Shown: positions 7,091 to 14,821, counted from the first letter of the stretch. The stretch is DNA of 64,000 bases from CBDFLD01 sp965249005 (GCA_965249005.1 CBDFLD010000006.1:1-64000), one strand, 5' to 3'. Made by a program: numbers and translations. The notes: generated from the sequence alone by a model not told the origin.

Positions 7091-7990
7091 CTACGCCGCC
7101 TGGCGTAGCTTGTGCGCCTCGCGTGCCTCGATCGGTGTTTGATAATCGATCTTCTCGAGACGCCAGGTCTTGTTGTACAACTCCACGAACTCGGCCACGG
7201 CGGCACGCACCTTCTGGAGGTTCTGGAAGATTCTCCCGTGGATCGCTTGGTCCTTGAGCGTGCGATTCCACCGCTCCGCAACTCCGTTCGTTTCCGGTTC
7301 CTCGACAAAACCGAAGCTGGGACGGATGCCCCAGCACCGGATCTGGTTGAGGAAGTGATCCGACAGGTACTGGGAGCCGTGGTCCATCCGGAGCGCCAGC
7401 CCCCGGGCAACGTCGGAGTCAATGGAACCATAGAGGCGCAGCAGACCCTGCGAGATCGGCTCCAACGCCGCGAAGCGGCTACCGACCTTGCACACGTGCC
7501 ACCCCACACACTCCGCGTTCCAGTGCTCCACCGCCGCGAAAATCCAGACCCACCCGTCATCGAGCGTGAACACCCGCACTCCGTCGGTCCCCCACATCAC
7601 GTTCGGCGCCAGGGTGACGATCTTCCCATCGTGTGCCTTCGTTCCACCCTGGCGTCCGCGGTGTGGTGAGAGCAACTCATGCTCTCGCATGACCCGCAGC
7701 ACCCGCTTGCGCGCAACCCGGATCCCGTCCAAGATCCGAAGCCGCGCGTGGACCTTACGATGACCCTCGCCCTGGAACGGTGAGCGCTCCAGATCGGCCT
7801 GGATCGCCTCCAAAAGCTTCTCGTCCGACACCTTGGGCTGGGGACCCCGCCGAGTGGGTTCCTCGCCCTCCTGCCGCTTCTGCTCGCTTGTCCGCCGGGC
7901 GTAGAGCGCCGAGCGCGAGCGCTCCCAGGCCTGACACACGCGCTGGATCCCGTAACGTTGACCCGTGGCTTCGGAGATCGTCTCGCTCAT
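7091..7990 (-). CDS. IS3-type transposase OrfB (DDE integrase core)
   Basis: 299 residues from the ATG at 7990. The rve-type catalytic triad is visible: first Asp in MWGTDGVRVF, second in MDHGSQYLS, Glu in TNGVAERWNRTLKD. An HTH_21-like segment lies near residues 65-105. The ATG overlaps the OrfA stop (ATGA), so OrfB is probably made by re-initiation rather than by the -1 frameshift typical of IS3. An upstream open extension to 8176 is in the OrfA region and is not needed. Confidence 0.88.
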   Translation of the reverse strand: MSETISEATGQRYGIQRVCQAWERSRSALYARRTSEQKRQEGEEPTRRGPQPKVSDEKLLEAIQADLERSPFQGEGHRKVHARLRILDGIRVARKRVLRVMREHELLSPHRGRQGGTKAHDGKIVTLAPNVMWGTDGVRVFTLDDGWVWIFAAVEHWNAECVGWHVCKVGSRFAALEPISQGLLRLYGSIDSDVARGLALRMDHGSQYLSDHFLNQIRCWGIRPSFGFVEEPETNGVAERWNRTLKDQAIHGRIFQNLQKVRAAVAEFVELYNKTWRLEKIDYQTPIEAREAHKLRQAA

Positions 7991-8421
7991 CGTCGCGACC
8001 TCCTCATCGCCAAAGGGAGGCGCTTCTCCGCCGCCCGGGCGCGATTGCGCAGCAGCTCGATTTCCATGGACAGCTCCCCGATGTGACGCTTCGCAGCGTC
8101 GAGCGCCTCCGCCAACGGCTCGCCCTGGTGATTCTTCAAGCCGAGCTCGAGCCCGGCCAAGGCCCGCTCCCGCCACTCCTCCAGCCGGTAGATTTCCACG
8201 CCCACCTCACGCGACAGCGCATCCAGAGATTCGCCCCGCAGCAGTCGCAGCACCACGTCCCGCTTTCGTCCTCCGCTCCAACGCTGCCCCGGCTCCAGAG
8301 GCCTCGCCCCGGGCGCGGCGCCGACGGCCCGAACTCCAGTCGCCCTACGGGCTCCCTCCGTTCCTGCCGTCGCCTTCCACTTCACCCTCTTCGTTCGAAC
8401 CATTTCCACCTCCTTGGACAT
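7987..8421 (-). CDS. IS3-type transposase OrfA (HTH, leucine-zipper-like)
   Basis: 144 residues. A helix-turn-helix region (RKRDVVLRLLRGESLDALSR, about residues 52-72) is followed by a coiled-coil (ELSMEIELLRNRARAAEKRL) typical of OrfA proteins, which bind the element's ends. The first 50 residues are basic and low-complexity; the ATG at 8403 is an alternative start. The GAGGTGG after the first ATG could serve it. Confidence 0.78.
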   Translation of the reverse strand: MSKEVEMVRTKRVKWKATAGTEGARRATGVRAVGAAPGARPLEPGQRWSGGRKRDVVLRLLRGESLDALSREVGVEIYRLEEWRERALAGLELGLKNHQGEPLAEALDAAKRHIGELSMEIELLRNRARAAEKRLPLAMRRSRR

Positions 8422-8466
8422 CTCATTATCTCTTATTCTGTGTCCAAGAAAACTGGGTCCGACTCA

Positions 8467-8480
8467 AAATCAATTGGAGA
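8467..8480. repeat. 14-bp direct repeat, right copy
   Basis: Second copy of AAATCAATTGGAGA, directly right of the IS3-type element. Removing the element and one copy restores the minus-strand membrane-protein frame. Confidence 0.9.
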
Positions 8481-8788
8481 ACGAGTGTCACTTTCAAAAG
8501 TACAGAAGGGGACTCGTTCAGATGAAACAGATTTCCTGACGAGGCCAGCAAAGTGATGAAGGCTACGGATAGGGCTATAAGTAGCCGGGTAAAAGGGAAG
8601 AAGCGCTTATTGTATTCTTCTAGCAAGAGATTTTCTACCCGAAAATGTTTTTCTATCCCGGAATCATCCACCAGTTTCCTCCTGTCTCTAAACCGTGTTC
8701 AGGGGGATAGCGGGGCGGTTGGTTGCGCGACCGTCCCGTACACTTCTTTGAATCTTAGCACGGCAAGGGAGGCGGCATGAGAGAGCAG

Positions 8789-9442
8789 CTAGGAATCAGT
8801 GGACGTGTCGCGACTCTCGTACTCTGCCCGAGCCAACTCAACGCGCTTGGGCATTGTGAAGGCGTAGATCAGGAACAGCTCGGTGAATTTTTGCGCTTCC
8901 TTGGCTTCCGGTCCATGAATTCTTATATGTGCCGCTTCGTTACCAAACACGCGAACGAGGTGCGCCCAATCTTGCATCGCAGGAGTAATCTCATGTTTCT
9001 CGCCAAGAATGTCGATCCGGTCGTAGAGAGTCTTTTTCTTGAAGTCGATGCCTTTAGGCGCAAGGTGTGCGGTTGCGTCTTCCATGACTTTGCGGAACAT
9101 CATGCCGGCGCTATTGCAGCTCTTGAGTCGCAAGCTGCCCATCGCCTCTTTATAGTCCTGTTCGATCTCTTTGGGAACGTGATCGGGCGCAGTTATTTTC
9201 TGCGGCTTGGGATAAACATCCTCAATTTCAAAATTGGATCGGCGTGGATCCGATGGGCACGAGCTTGGTTTCGGGCCCGGCGATTTCAACCTAACGATAA
9301 CCGCCTCACCACAGTTGCGGCATATGTAAAGGGTAGTCCACTTGTCGCGTGTGTCAAGAGGCACGGTAACTGGATCTTCGGCCACGAATTTGAACCCCGC
9401 TTTGAGGTCGCAGTAGGGGCAATCTAGAACCATTTCAGTCAT
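8789..9442 (-). CDS. DUF4145 protein with N-terminal zinc ribbon
   Basis: 217 residues. Residues 9-45 carry a CPYC ... CRNC zinc ribbon; residues about 95-190 match the DUF4145 helical domain (MMFRKVMEDATAHL ... LVRVFGNEAAHIRIHG). DUF4145 is HEPN-like and is common in restriction-modification and other defence-related loci. Here it lies against the direction of the early operon, with the broken membrane-protein gene about 120 bases downstream, so the two may have formed a cargo pair. Its ATG shares bases with the ATG of the divergent gene at 9441 (CATG). Confidence 0.85.
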   Translation of the reverse strand: MTEMVLDCPYCDLKAGFKFVAEDPVTVPLDTRDKWTTLYICRNCGEAVIVRLKSPGPKPSSCPSDPRRSNFEIEDVYPKPQKITAPDHVPKEIEQDYKEAMGSLRLKSCNSAGMMFRKVMEDATAHLAPKGIDFKKKTLYDRIDILGEKHEITPAMQDWAHLVRVFGNEAAHIRIHGPEAKEAQKFTELFLIYAFTMPKRVELARAEYESRDTSTDS

Positions 9443-9653
9443 GTCAAACCTCCAACGTCACATCGAAGAAATCGGCAAGACGCTGGCCCCGGAATACGGG
9501 CCGGAGTCATCCAGTGATGCAGTCGATCGCTTGCTCGAATACTACCAGAAGCTGAGCCCACAGGATCAGGTAGGTTTTGTTGCGGCCTTAATCGGTGAGG
9601 TTGTCACGTTGAAGGTGGTGATGCAGCGGTACATGGAGAAGAGGGAGGCATGA
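9441..9653 (+). CDS. Small hypothetical early phage protein
   Basis: 70 residues, acidic and helical, with LSPQDQVGFVAALIGEVVTL in the second half. Its ATG overlaps head-to-head with the start codon of the DUF4145 gene in the tetramer CATG, so neither gene can have a ribosome site outside the other's coding sequence. Ends TGA at 9653, just upstream of the promoter for the RNA module. No family recognised. Confidence 0.55.
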   Translation: MSNLQRHIEEIGKTLAPEYGPESSSDAVDRLLEYYQKLSPQDQVGFVAALIGEVVTLKVVMQRYMEKREA

Positions 9654-9685
9654 TCGACCTGGCCCGTCAGAACATCGGAAATCCC

Positions 9686-9715
9686 TTGACAAAATCGCCT
9701 CACCTGGTGTGTAAT
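9686..9715 (+). promoter_or_regulatory. Strong sigma-70 promoter of the RNA module
   Basis: TTGACA at 9686-9691, an 18-base spacer and TGTAAT at 9710-9715. The predicted transcript begins near 9722. It is the best-looking promoter between the Cro-like gene and the integrase. Confidence 0.7.
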
Positions 9716-9721
9716 AGCCTT

Positions 9722-9803
9722 GCTGCGGAAGATACCGCAGCCGGGTTTAGCACCCCGCAGATCCTACGGAGGCACGATCAGCGCCTCTCCAAGGCGCTTT
9801 TTT
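9722..9803 (+). ncRNA. Short terminated RNA, target or decoy of the C4-like RNA
   Basis: An RNA of about 82 nt bounded by the promoter at 9686 and a Rho-independent terminator (GCGCCT/AGGCGC hairpin at 9781-9797 and six T). It opens with a CTGCGG/CCGCAG hairpin. Its single-stranded middle contains GTTTAGCACC (9745-9754) and CCTACGGAG (9763-9771), which are complementary to two loops of the C4-like RNA just downstream. No open frame of note. Confidence 0.6.
9781..9803 (+). terminator. Rho-independent terminator
   Basis: Six-base-pair GC-rich stem GCGCCT/AGGCGC with a five-base loop, followed directly by TTTTTT. It separates the short RNA from the C4-like structure. Confidence 0.8.
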
Positions 9804-9824
9804 CGTGCCCGCTTCGCCGTTCAT

Positions 9825-9905
9825 GCGGCGGGGCTGTGCGGGGACCCTTCGGGGTCGCCGGTTGCTCCGTAGGCCGGTGTGCTAACCCGTACGGACCCGC
9901 CTCCA
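9825..9905 (+). ncRNA. C4-like antisense RNA structure
   Basis: A closing stem GGCGGG (9827-9832) with CCCGCC (9896-9901) encloses hairpin GACCC-TTCG-GGGTC (9843-9856) and a CCGG/CCGG hairpin (9858-9877). The second loop carries CTCCGTAGG (9865-9873), and the following strand GGTGTGCTAAC (9876-9886). Sequence feel and layout match the C4 antisense RNA of P1-type and other phages, which controls antirepressor genes. Both exposed segments have complements upstream, and GTTTAGCACC recurs downstream (9909-9918), near the start of the next gene. Family assignment is from memory and not tested. Confidence 0.5.
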
Positions 9906-9958
9906 CTCGTTTAGCACCGAGGGAGACGGCAAGACCCACCTTCACTACGGGGGCCCCC

Positions 9959-10240
9959 ATGTGTATTGCCCGCCCGCCCGTGCTTGAGGCACTCGAACGT
10001 GCCCAACGCATCATTGCCTGCCGGAAAGCCCTCACCCGAGTTCTGGGGCGTTGCCCTGGGCACCTGACGCCCAAAGACGACGCCTTCGTCCTGGCCGAGT
10101 TTCTCTCCGCCGAGCACTCAAAGTCCCTAAAGCAGGCCCACGACTGGATGCAGTACTGGAGGAGCGAAGGGGAGTTTACGCGGGCCTTTCTGGGCATGCA
10201 GGGTGAGCCGAATTTCAAAGACTCGGAGGCAGCAAAATGA
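9959..10240 (+). CDS. Hypothetical phage protein downstream of the C4-like RNA
   Basis: 93 residues from ATG 9959 (MCIARPPVLEALERAQRIIA). The frame is open further upstream but runs through the RNA module, so the short form is preferred. Helical, with HLTPKDDAFVLAEFLSAEHS in the middle. Position suggests its translation is the output of the RNA switch. It overlaps the next gene by ATGA. Function unknown; an antirepressor role would be conjecture. Confidence 0.55.
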   Translation: MCIARPPVLEALERAQRIIACRKALTRVLGRCPGHLTPKDDAFVLAEFLSAEHSKSLKQAHDWMQYWRSEGEFTRAFLGMQGEPNFKDSEAAK

Positions 10241-10488
10241 GCAACCTTCCCGACGGTGTCACCCAGGATGCGATCGACCGCTACTACTACGAAGGGGACG
10301 AACCTCAGTGGGAATTGGCGCAACAGGAGAGGAAGCCTTGCGGGTGCCACAGAGAGCTTTGGGTTTCAGAGGCGGGCGAGGAGAGAGGGCAGGAGCATCT
10401 GTGTCCTTACCACAGTGGCCGGGAGCCGGAACTGGTGAGTGAATCGGACGACTCGTCCCGCGACTGGCCATGGGGTGACGCGGCATGA
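10237..10488 (+). CDS. Small cysteine-containing phage protein
   Basis: 83 residues, acidic, with CGCHRELW and a later CPYH (residues about 35-57) that together could bind one zinc ion. Start overlaps the previous stop and its own stop overlaps the next start (ATGA both sides). No family recognised. Confidence 0.6.
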   Translation: MSNLPDGVTQDAIDRYYYEGDEPQWELAQQERKPCGCHRELWVSEAGEERGQEHLCPYHSGREPELVSESDDSSRDWPWGDAA

Positions 10489-10913
10489 TCCACTGGCAAA
10501 AAGACAACCCGTTTGCGGATTGCAACGTGCAGCGGGACCGCAATTACCGGTTGCGAGAACAAGCGCTAGGACTCGTGACGCTGATCTTATTAGTTGTTTT
10601 CGCTTTGGTTTTGACCTGGCTGGCGGTTGAGTGGGGTGCTAGGCGGCACGCAGACCCGTCTTGCCTTCCGGACCAAAGCGGCAAGGAGGGGAAAACGATG
10701 AACGGCATCGCGATGAAAGCAAACGGGGCGGCGTGTCTGGTGCCTGGGTGCGAAAGAGAGCCTTACCTGCGCGGGAATTGCCTGGATCATTACTATGCCA
10801 TCGCGGATCACGTCATAGCGGGACGATTCACATGGGAAGCATTGGAGAAGCGGGGCAAGACACTGCCGATCGAGAGGGTCGAAGTGTTGAACTGGCTGGA
10901 GTCGGAGGCATGA
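10485..10913 (+). CDS. Phage protein with one membrane segment and a C-terminal domain
   Basis: 142 residues. A membrane helix lies at about 29-48 (LVTLILLVVFALVLTWLAVE). Residues 71-142 begin with Met and read like a separate small phage protein (CLVPGCEREPYLRGNCLDHY, possible zinc site), preceded by AAGGAGGGGAAAACG, a good ribosome site for an internal ATG at about 10698. This may be a two-gene fusion or an overlapping second start. ATGA overlaps on both ends. Confidence 0.6.
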   Translation: MIHWQKDNPFADCNVQRDRNYRLREQALGLVTLILLVVFALVLTWLAVEWGARRHADPSCLPDQSGKEGKTMNGIAMKANGAACLVPGCEREPYLRGNCLDHYYAIADHVIAGRFTWEALEKRGKTLPIERVEVLNWLESEA

Positions 10914-11119
10914 AGCTCTCCGAATCCCAATTCTGCGTGGAGTGCGAGGAGCTTGTTCCTCTATCGGCGCGAGCCTGCCCCAGTTGCACCTGCACGCAGT
11001 TTTACCAGCTGCTTAATCTGGCGGACCCGTCGACCCGCCGTCAGCGGCTTCGGATCATCGAAGGCAAGCGGAGCGCGACACTGCTGCGTTTCAAGAGGCT
11101 GAAAACAAGAAGGGCCTGA
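10910..11119 (+). CDS. Small zinc-ribbon-like phage protein
   Basis: 69 residues starting MKLSESQFCVECEELV, with C-x2-C and C-x2-C-x1-C clusters (CVEC, CPSCTC), then a basic tail. The ATG overlaps the preceding TGA. A stem-loop (about 11105-11148, arms around GGCGG/CCGCC) without a T-run follows before the bet gene. Confidence 0.6.
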   Translation: MKLSESQFCVECEELVPLSARACPSCTCTQFYQLLNLADPSTRRQRLRIIEGKRSATLLRFKRLKTRRA

Positions 11120-11186
11120 CCGCCACCATGGCGGCCAAGCCCCTCTTAACCTAGCAAACAATACCAACCGAAAAGGAGTATAGCCG

Positions 11187-11984
11187 ATGAGCACTCAACT
11201 CGTAAAGCAGGAAACGAAAACGGCGCTGGCGTTTACCCGCGATCAGGTGGAGCTGGTGAAACGGACGGTCGCCAAAGGAGCGACGGACGACGAGCTGAAG
11301 ATATTTCTCTACCAGGCCGAGAGGACGGGCCTGGACCCGCTGAGCCGTCAGATTCATTTTGTAAAAAGAGGTGGGCAAGGGACGATCCAGACGGGCATTG
11401 ACGGGCTGCGCGTGGTGGCGGACCGCAAAGGCCTGGCCGGGATTGACGATTCCGTTTATGACCCGGTGGACGAATCCGAACCCCATCCCCAGAAAGCCAC
11501 CGTGACGGTGTATCGGTTGATGGACAGCGGTCGATGCCCGTTTACGGCCTCGGCCCGGTGGTCCGAGTACGCGCCGGACACGAAGGCGCGGGAGGGATTC
11601 ATGTGGCGGAAGATGCCTTACTTCATGCTGGGCAAATGCGCCGAGGCGCTGGCGCTTCGCAAGGCCTTCCCGGCGGATCTGTCGGGGATCTATGCCGATG
11701 AGGAGATGGATCAGGCCCGAAATGATTCAGTCGAGGAACCCCAGAACCCGGATGAAGCGAAATCCCGCAACGCCCAAAAGATCACCCAGGCGCAACGGGG
11801 TCGGCTGTTTGGGCTGGGAAGAGAAGCCAAATGGGATGAAGATTCGATCAAGGTGCTCATCGCCCAATGGGGCTACAAGAGCACCCAGGACATCGAGCGC
11901 CAGCATTACGAGTTGATTTGCACCTGCATTCAGGAGAACCGGGAGCCGACCAGGGAGGAGTTGGCAGGGGAGGCGGTGGCATGA
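11187..11984 (+). CDS. bet: Phage recombination protein Bet (RecT/Red-beta family)
   Basis: 265 residues. The N-terminal 175 residues carry the family core (ELKIFLYQAERTGLDPLSRQ, IQTGIDGLRVVADRKGL, KMPYFMLGKCAEALALRKAF), so it should anneal single strands during phage recombination. The C-terminal part is an extra helical domain (ITQAQRGRLFGLGREAKW). It starts after an AAAAGGAG ribosome site at 11171. It overlaps the exonuclease gene by ATGA, the classic bet-exo pairing. Confidence 0.93.
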   Translation: MSTQLVKQETKTALAFTRDQVELVKRTVAKGATDDELKIFLYQAERTGLDPLSRQIHFVKRGGQGTIQTGIDGLRVVADRKGLAGIDDSVYDPVDESEPHPQKATVTVYRLMDSGRCPFTASARWSEYAPDTKAREGFMWRKMPYFMLGKCAEALALRKAFPADLSGIYADEEMDQARNDSVEEPQNPDEAKSRNAQKITQAQRGRLFGLGREAKWDEDSIKVLIAQWGYKSTQDIERQHYELICTCIQENREPTREELAGEAVA

Positions 11985-12745
11985 CGGTCGCTACGGAGAA
12001 GATCAGTCGGGTCAAAGCCCACACCCAGTATTTCACCCAGGACGGCCAGCGGGTGCCTGGGGTTACGACGGTCCTGGGGTTAATCAACAAGCCCGGTCTC
12101 GTTCCCTGGGCCAACAAGCTTGGACTTCAGGGAATCGACAGCCAGAAGTATGTGAATCGCATGGCCAGCATAGGAACCCTGGCCCACTACTGGGTCGAGG
12201 GCATTCTGCTGACGGGAACGGACCCGGATTTATCAGAGTGGAGCCAGGAGCAGCAGGATATGGCCTCCAACAGCGTCCTGAAGTTTTTGGAGTGGTACGA
12301 CCAGCATGATATCCGGGTGATCGAGACCGAGAAGCCCTTGGTGTCCGAGGTCTACCGCTACGGGGGGACGCTCGACATTCTGGCGGACGTGGACGGAGGC
12401 CGTGGGTTGATTGACATCAAGACCTCCAAGGCGATCTATGACGATCACATGTACCAGGTGGCAGCCTATCACCAGCTGGCGTGCGAGCATGGCTATGTGC
12501 CCGAATGGGTGCAGGTCCTGCAAGTGGGAAGGACGGAGGACGAGGGGTTTGGCGTCCGTCATGCATCAGGTCGGGAACTCCAGAAGTACTGGCAGGTATT
12601 CGAGTCGGCTCTGGTGCTTTACCGGGCGACCCAGAAGGCGAAGAAGGCAGACTACCCTGGAGGAAATATCGTCGCATCTCGCAAAAATACGCGCCGAGAA
12701 TCGGCAAATCGGAAAGCAATGCCGGGTCCTTTTGGGGCGGCATGA
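11981..12745 (+). CDS. PD-(D/E)XK exonuclease, partner of Bet
   Basis: 254 residues. The nuclease core is seen in YGGTLDILADVDG and GLIDIKTSKAIYDDH, with an RecB/Cas4-like QVAAYHQLACE helix after it. It likely resects linear double-stranded DNA 5' to 3' to feed the annealing protein. Start at 11981 is fixed by the ATGA overlap with bet. The C-terminus is basic. The next 114 bases hold two GC-rich hairpins and no gene. Confidence 0.87.
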   Translation: MTVATEKISRVKAHTQYFTQDGQRVPGVTTVLGLINKPGLVPWANKLGLQGIDSQKYVNRMASIGTLAHYWVEGILLTGTDPDLSEWSQEQQDMASNSVLKFLEWYDQHDIRVIETEKPLVSEVYRYGGTLDILADVDGGRGLIDIKTSKAIYDDHMYQVAAYHQLACEHGYVPEWVQVLQVGRTEDEGFGVRHASGRELQKYWQVFESALVLYRATQKAKKADYPGGNIVASRKNTRRESANRKAMPGPFGAA

Positions 12746-12859
12746 GAAGCAATCGAATTCGCTTCCGTTATGAGGGGAAGCGATAACGTGGAGGAGTAGC
12801 CAGGAATTGAGCCTCCTCGGAGCTCCTCCGGGTCTGGTTATGCGATGGAAGGAGAGAAC

Positions 12860-13105
12860 ATGGCTGAGTACAACGATGCACCGAGAGTCCGAGACATGGC
12901 CGAGAGCCTGATCGGCAAACACCACGCGCATCTGAAGGATGCCCGGATCGCCTACGTGATGAAGGAAGGAGAAGTCGGCAAAAAGATCACAGAAACGAGC
13001 AAGGGCAAGAGGCGCAAGGTTGCCAAGGCCAGGCGTCAGAGCGAACAGTTGAAGTTGTTTGAACCGGCGGCGGAGAAGGCCGAGGTGCCAGCCGGAGTGC
13101 ATTAG
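12860..13105 (+). CDS. Hypothetical phage protein, perhaps a truncated metallopeptidase-like gene
   Basis: 81 residues from the ATG at 12860, preceded by GGAAGGAGAGAAC. An upstream ATG at 12845 would overlap that ribosome site. The motif LKDARIAYVMKEGEVGKKIT recalls the N-terminus of putative phage metallopeptidases, but the HExxH part is absent. The rest is Lys/Arg-rich with a QLKLFEP tail. It could equally be a small DNA-binding protein. Confidence 0.5.
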   Translation: MAEYNDAPRVRDMAESLIGKHHAHLKDARIAYVMKEGEVGKKITETSKGKRRKVAKARRQSEQLKLFEPAAEKAEVPAGVH

Positions 13106-13132
13106 CGCTGACATTGAGGATTGCAAGAATTC

Positions 13133-13387
13133 ATGATTGGCAAACCCATAGCTGCATACCTGCCTATACGCTCCAAGAGAGGGAAGCCAGACCTAGTGAC
13201 CTATTCTGGATGTTCGGAAGGTTTCCTGCGGATGCTGATCCGGACGGGACAACTGCGCTACTTTCAGTCTCCCAAGCGAATCTTGGTCCGGACCAGTTGG
13301 TTCGATGAATACGTGGACCGGATTCAGAAGCGGGAGATCCAGACCCCGGGCGAGATTGTGGAATTTGCGAGAGATTTACTGGCATGA
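13133..13387 (+). CDS. Excisionase-like DNA-binding protein
   Basis: 84 residues from ATG 13133 (an ATG-less start at 13121 is possible). The segment SEGFLRMLIRTGQLRYFQSP looks like the winged helix-turn-helix of excisionase or MerR-type small proteins. It overlaps the integrase start by ATGA. Excisionases normally lie beside the integrase and bend the attachment site for excision. Confidence 0.6.
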   Translation: MIGKPIAAYLPIRSKRGKPDLVTYSGCSEGFLRMLIRTGQLRYFQSPKRILVRTSWFDEYVDRIQKREIQTPGEIVEFARDLLA

Positions 13388-14514
13388 CGGTCAAAGTTCG
13401 TAAGTGGAAAGACGGATACTACGTTGTCGCGCACTTCAACAAGAAGCGCAAGGCCAAGAAGTTCGAGTCCGAGGCGGATGCCGAGAAATTTGCAGAAGAC
13501 CTGAGGGCTCACATCCGCATTCACGGCACGGAGGCCTACAAGCTCCTGACCCAAAAGCGTAGCCCAGAGTCGGCCTCCTTTCGGCGGTACTCCGCCCGTT
13601 GGCTGGCAGAAGCGAAGAAGACCAACCTGAAGCACTCCACCCTTCAGCGCTACGAGTCCTGCCTGAAGACGCACTTGGCACCTTACTTCGGACGCCTGGA
13701 CGTGGATCAGATCGACTACACGTTGATGAAACAGTTCTGTCTCGAAAAGCAAAAAGACAACAGCAAGCACGGAGTTCGATTGATGGTGGCCACCATGCGG
13801 GTGATCCTTCGGGAAGCCCAAAGGGAAGGATTGATTCAGGCCAACCCAGCTACCCAGCTGGGGCAGTACTTTGGCACCAGAACGGAAGGCCGGGCTGAGA
13901 TGATGCCCTTTAACCGGAAGGAGCTCACGGCTCTGCTGGGGGTGATTCAGTCCCGGTGGCCGGAATACTACGAGTTTGTCCTATGCGCGGCCAGGACCGG
14001 GATGGCCCTCGGGGAGCAACGGGGCCTCTGGTGGGAGGATGTTGATTTCCAGCGCAAGCTGATCCATGTGAGGCGCAGCTGGTCCTACGGTCGCCCCATC
14101 ACCACACCCAAGACTAGATCCCGGATCCGGAAAGTTGACATGAGCCGTGAACTGGGGACCGCTCTGAAAGCATTGCGGTCCAGACGCAAGGCGGAACACT
14201 TGCGGATGGGCAGGAAAGGGAAGCTCTCCGAGTGGGTGTTCCTCTCGAAAGAAGGGCGGCCAATCCACCCTCCCAACTTCATGCGCCGAGTGTGGTATCC
14301 AGCCCAAGGCGCGGCCAACGTCACCCCGCGGAATTGGCACAATCTCCGTCATACCTTCGCGAGTCAGCTGTTGATGGCCGGCGAAAACCCGCTTTACGTC
14401 TGTCAACAGATGGGCCATTCCCGGGTGACAACGACCCACAACCACTATGCACACTGGATTCAAGAAGAGAAGGCGAGCAGAGGCGTGAACATGTTGGATG
14501 AGAAACCATCATGA
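13384..14514 (+). CDS. int: Tyrosine-type phage integrase
   Basis: 376 residues. An N-terminal AP2-like arm-binding domain and a SAM-like core-binding domain (residues 75-165) precede the catalytic domain. Catalytic residues: Arg in AARTGMALGE, His-x2-Arg in HNLRHTFAS, His in MGHSRVTTTH and the nucleophile Tyr in HNHYAHWI. It lies 89 bases from the 3' end of a tRNA-Phe gene, the likely attachment site. Confidence 0.95.
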   Translation: MTVKVRKWKDGYYVVAHFNKKRKAKKFESEADAEKFAEDLRAHIRIHGTEAYKLLTQKRSPESASFRRYSARWLAEAKKTNLKHSTLQRYESCLKTHLAPYFGRLDVDQIDYTLMKQFCLEKQKDNSKHGVRLMVATMRVILREAQREGLIQANPATQLGQYFGTRTEGRAEMMPFNRKELTALLGVIQSRWPEYYEFVLCAARTGMALGEQRGLWWEDVDFQRKLIHVRRSWSYGRPITTPKTRSRIRKVDMSRELGTALKALRSRRKAEHLRMGRKGKLSEWVFLSKEGRPIHPPNFMRRVWYPAQGAANVTPRNWHNLRHTFASQLLMAGENPLYVCQQMGHSRVTTTHNHYAHWIQEEKASRGVNMLDEKPS

Positions 14515-14603
14515 GGGCAGAAACGTCAGTAAAACGTCAGTAGCCGTCAGTGGAGATGTGGTTTGGAATTGAAATATCGATGTAAGTTATTGAAAATAAG
14601 GAG

Positions 14604-14676
<73 letters not shown>

Positions 14677-14821
14677 TTACAGGAAATGCGCAGCTGCGGC
14701 CGATCGGAATTCTGGCGAATTCAGATCCACACCCAGACCATGCTCTCGAAAGAGTGACGGTTATATCACTGGCGCCCGAGAAGGTCTAGGCAAAAGAGTT
14801 TCGTGCAGGGGCACCGATGCT

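Larger units (their letters stand above)
7056..8466 (-). mobile_element. IS3-type insertion sequence (1411 bp)
   Basis: Bounded by imperfect inverted repeats beginning TGTAGCGCACCCGGTTCCTT on the left and, on the other strand, TGAGTCGGACCCAGTTTTCT on the right, both running into TTGGACACA. The TG...CA ends are typical of IS3 elements. It carries two genes that overlap as ATGA and is flanked by 14-bp direct repeats, far longer than the 3-5 bp usual in the family. It is GC-richer than the surrounding phage region. Confidence 0.85.
6683..8671 (-). pseudogene. Membrane protein gene broken by the IS3-type element
   Basis: Reading leftward from a GTG at 8671 the frame encodes RLLIALSVAFITLLASSG (membrane segment 1) and VLLKVTLVLQLI, where the IS3-type element intervenes. 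Past the element the same frame resumes at 7055 with SLFSGVIVQYEAVEDPLRHL, completing membrane segment 2, and goes on through RRYTQARAANPGGL. The join across the 14-base direct repeat is in frame, which shows one original gene of about 130 or more residues. The 3' end runs antisense into the 6521-6847 gene before its first stop at 6683, so the true original end is uncertain. It lies downstream of the DUF4145 gene in the same direction. Confidence 0.6.

Noticed and set aside
7987..8176. Programmed -1 frameshift producing an OrfAB transposase
   Set aside because: OrfB has its own ATG overlapping the OrfA stop, and I saw no A6G-type slippery site at the overlap; coupling explains it more simply.
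8777..9427. Plus-strand frame over the DUF4145 gene
   Set aside because: The minus strand has a zinc ribbon and the DUF4145 core; the plus frame has neither.
9650..9958. Extending the phage gene at 9959 back to 9650
   Set aside because: The extension would run through the promoter, terminator and folded RNA; the shorter start fits the layout.
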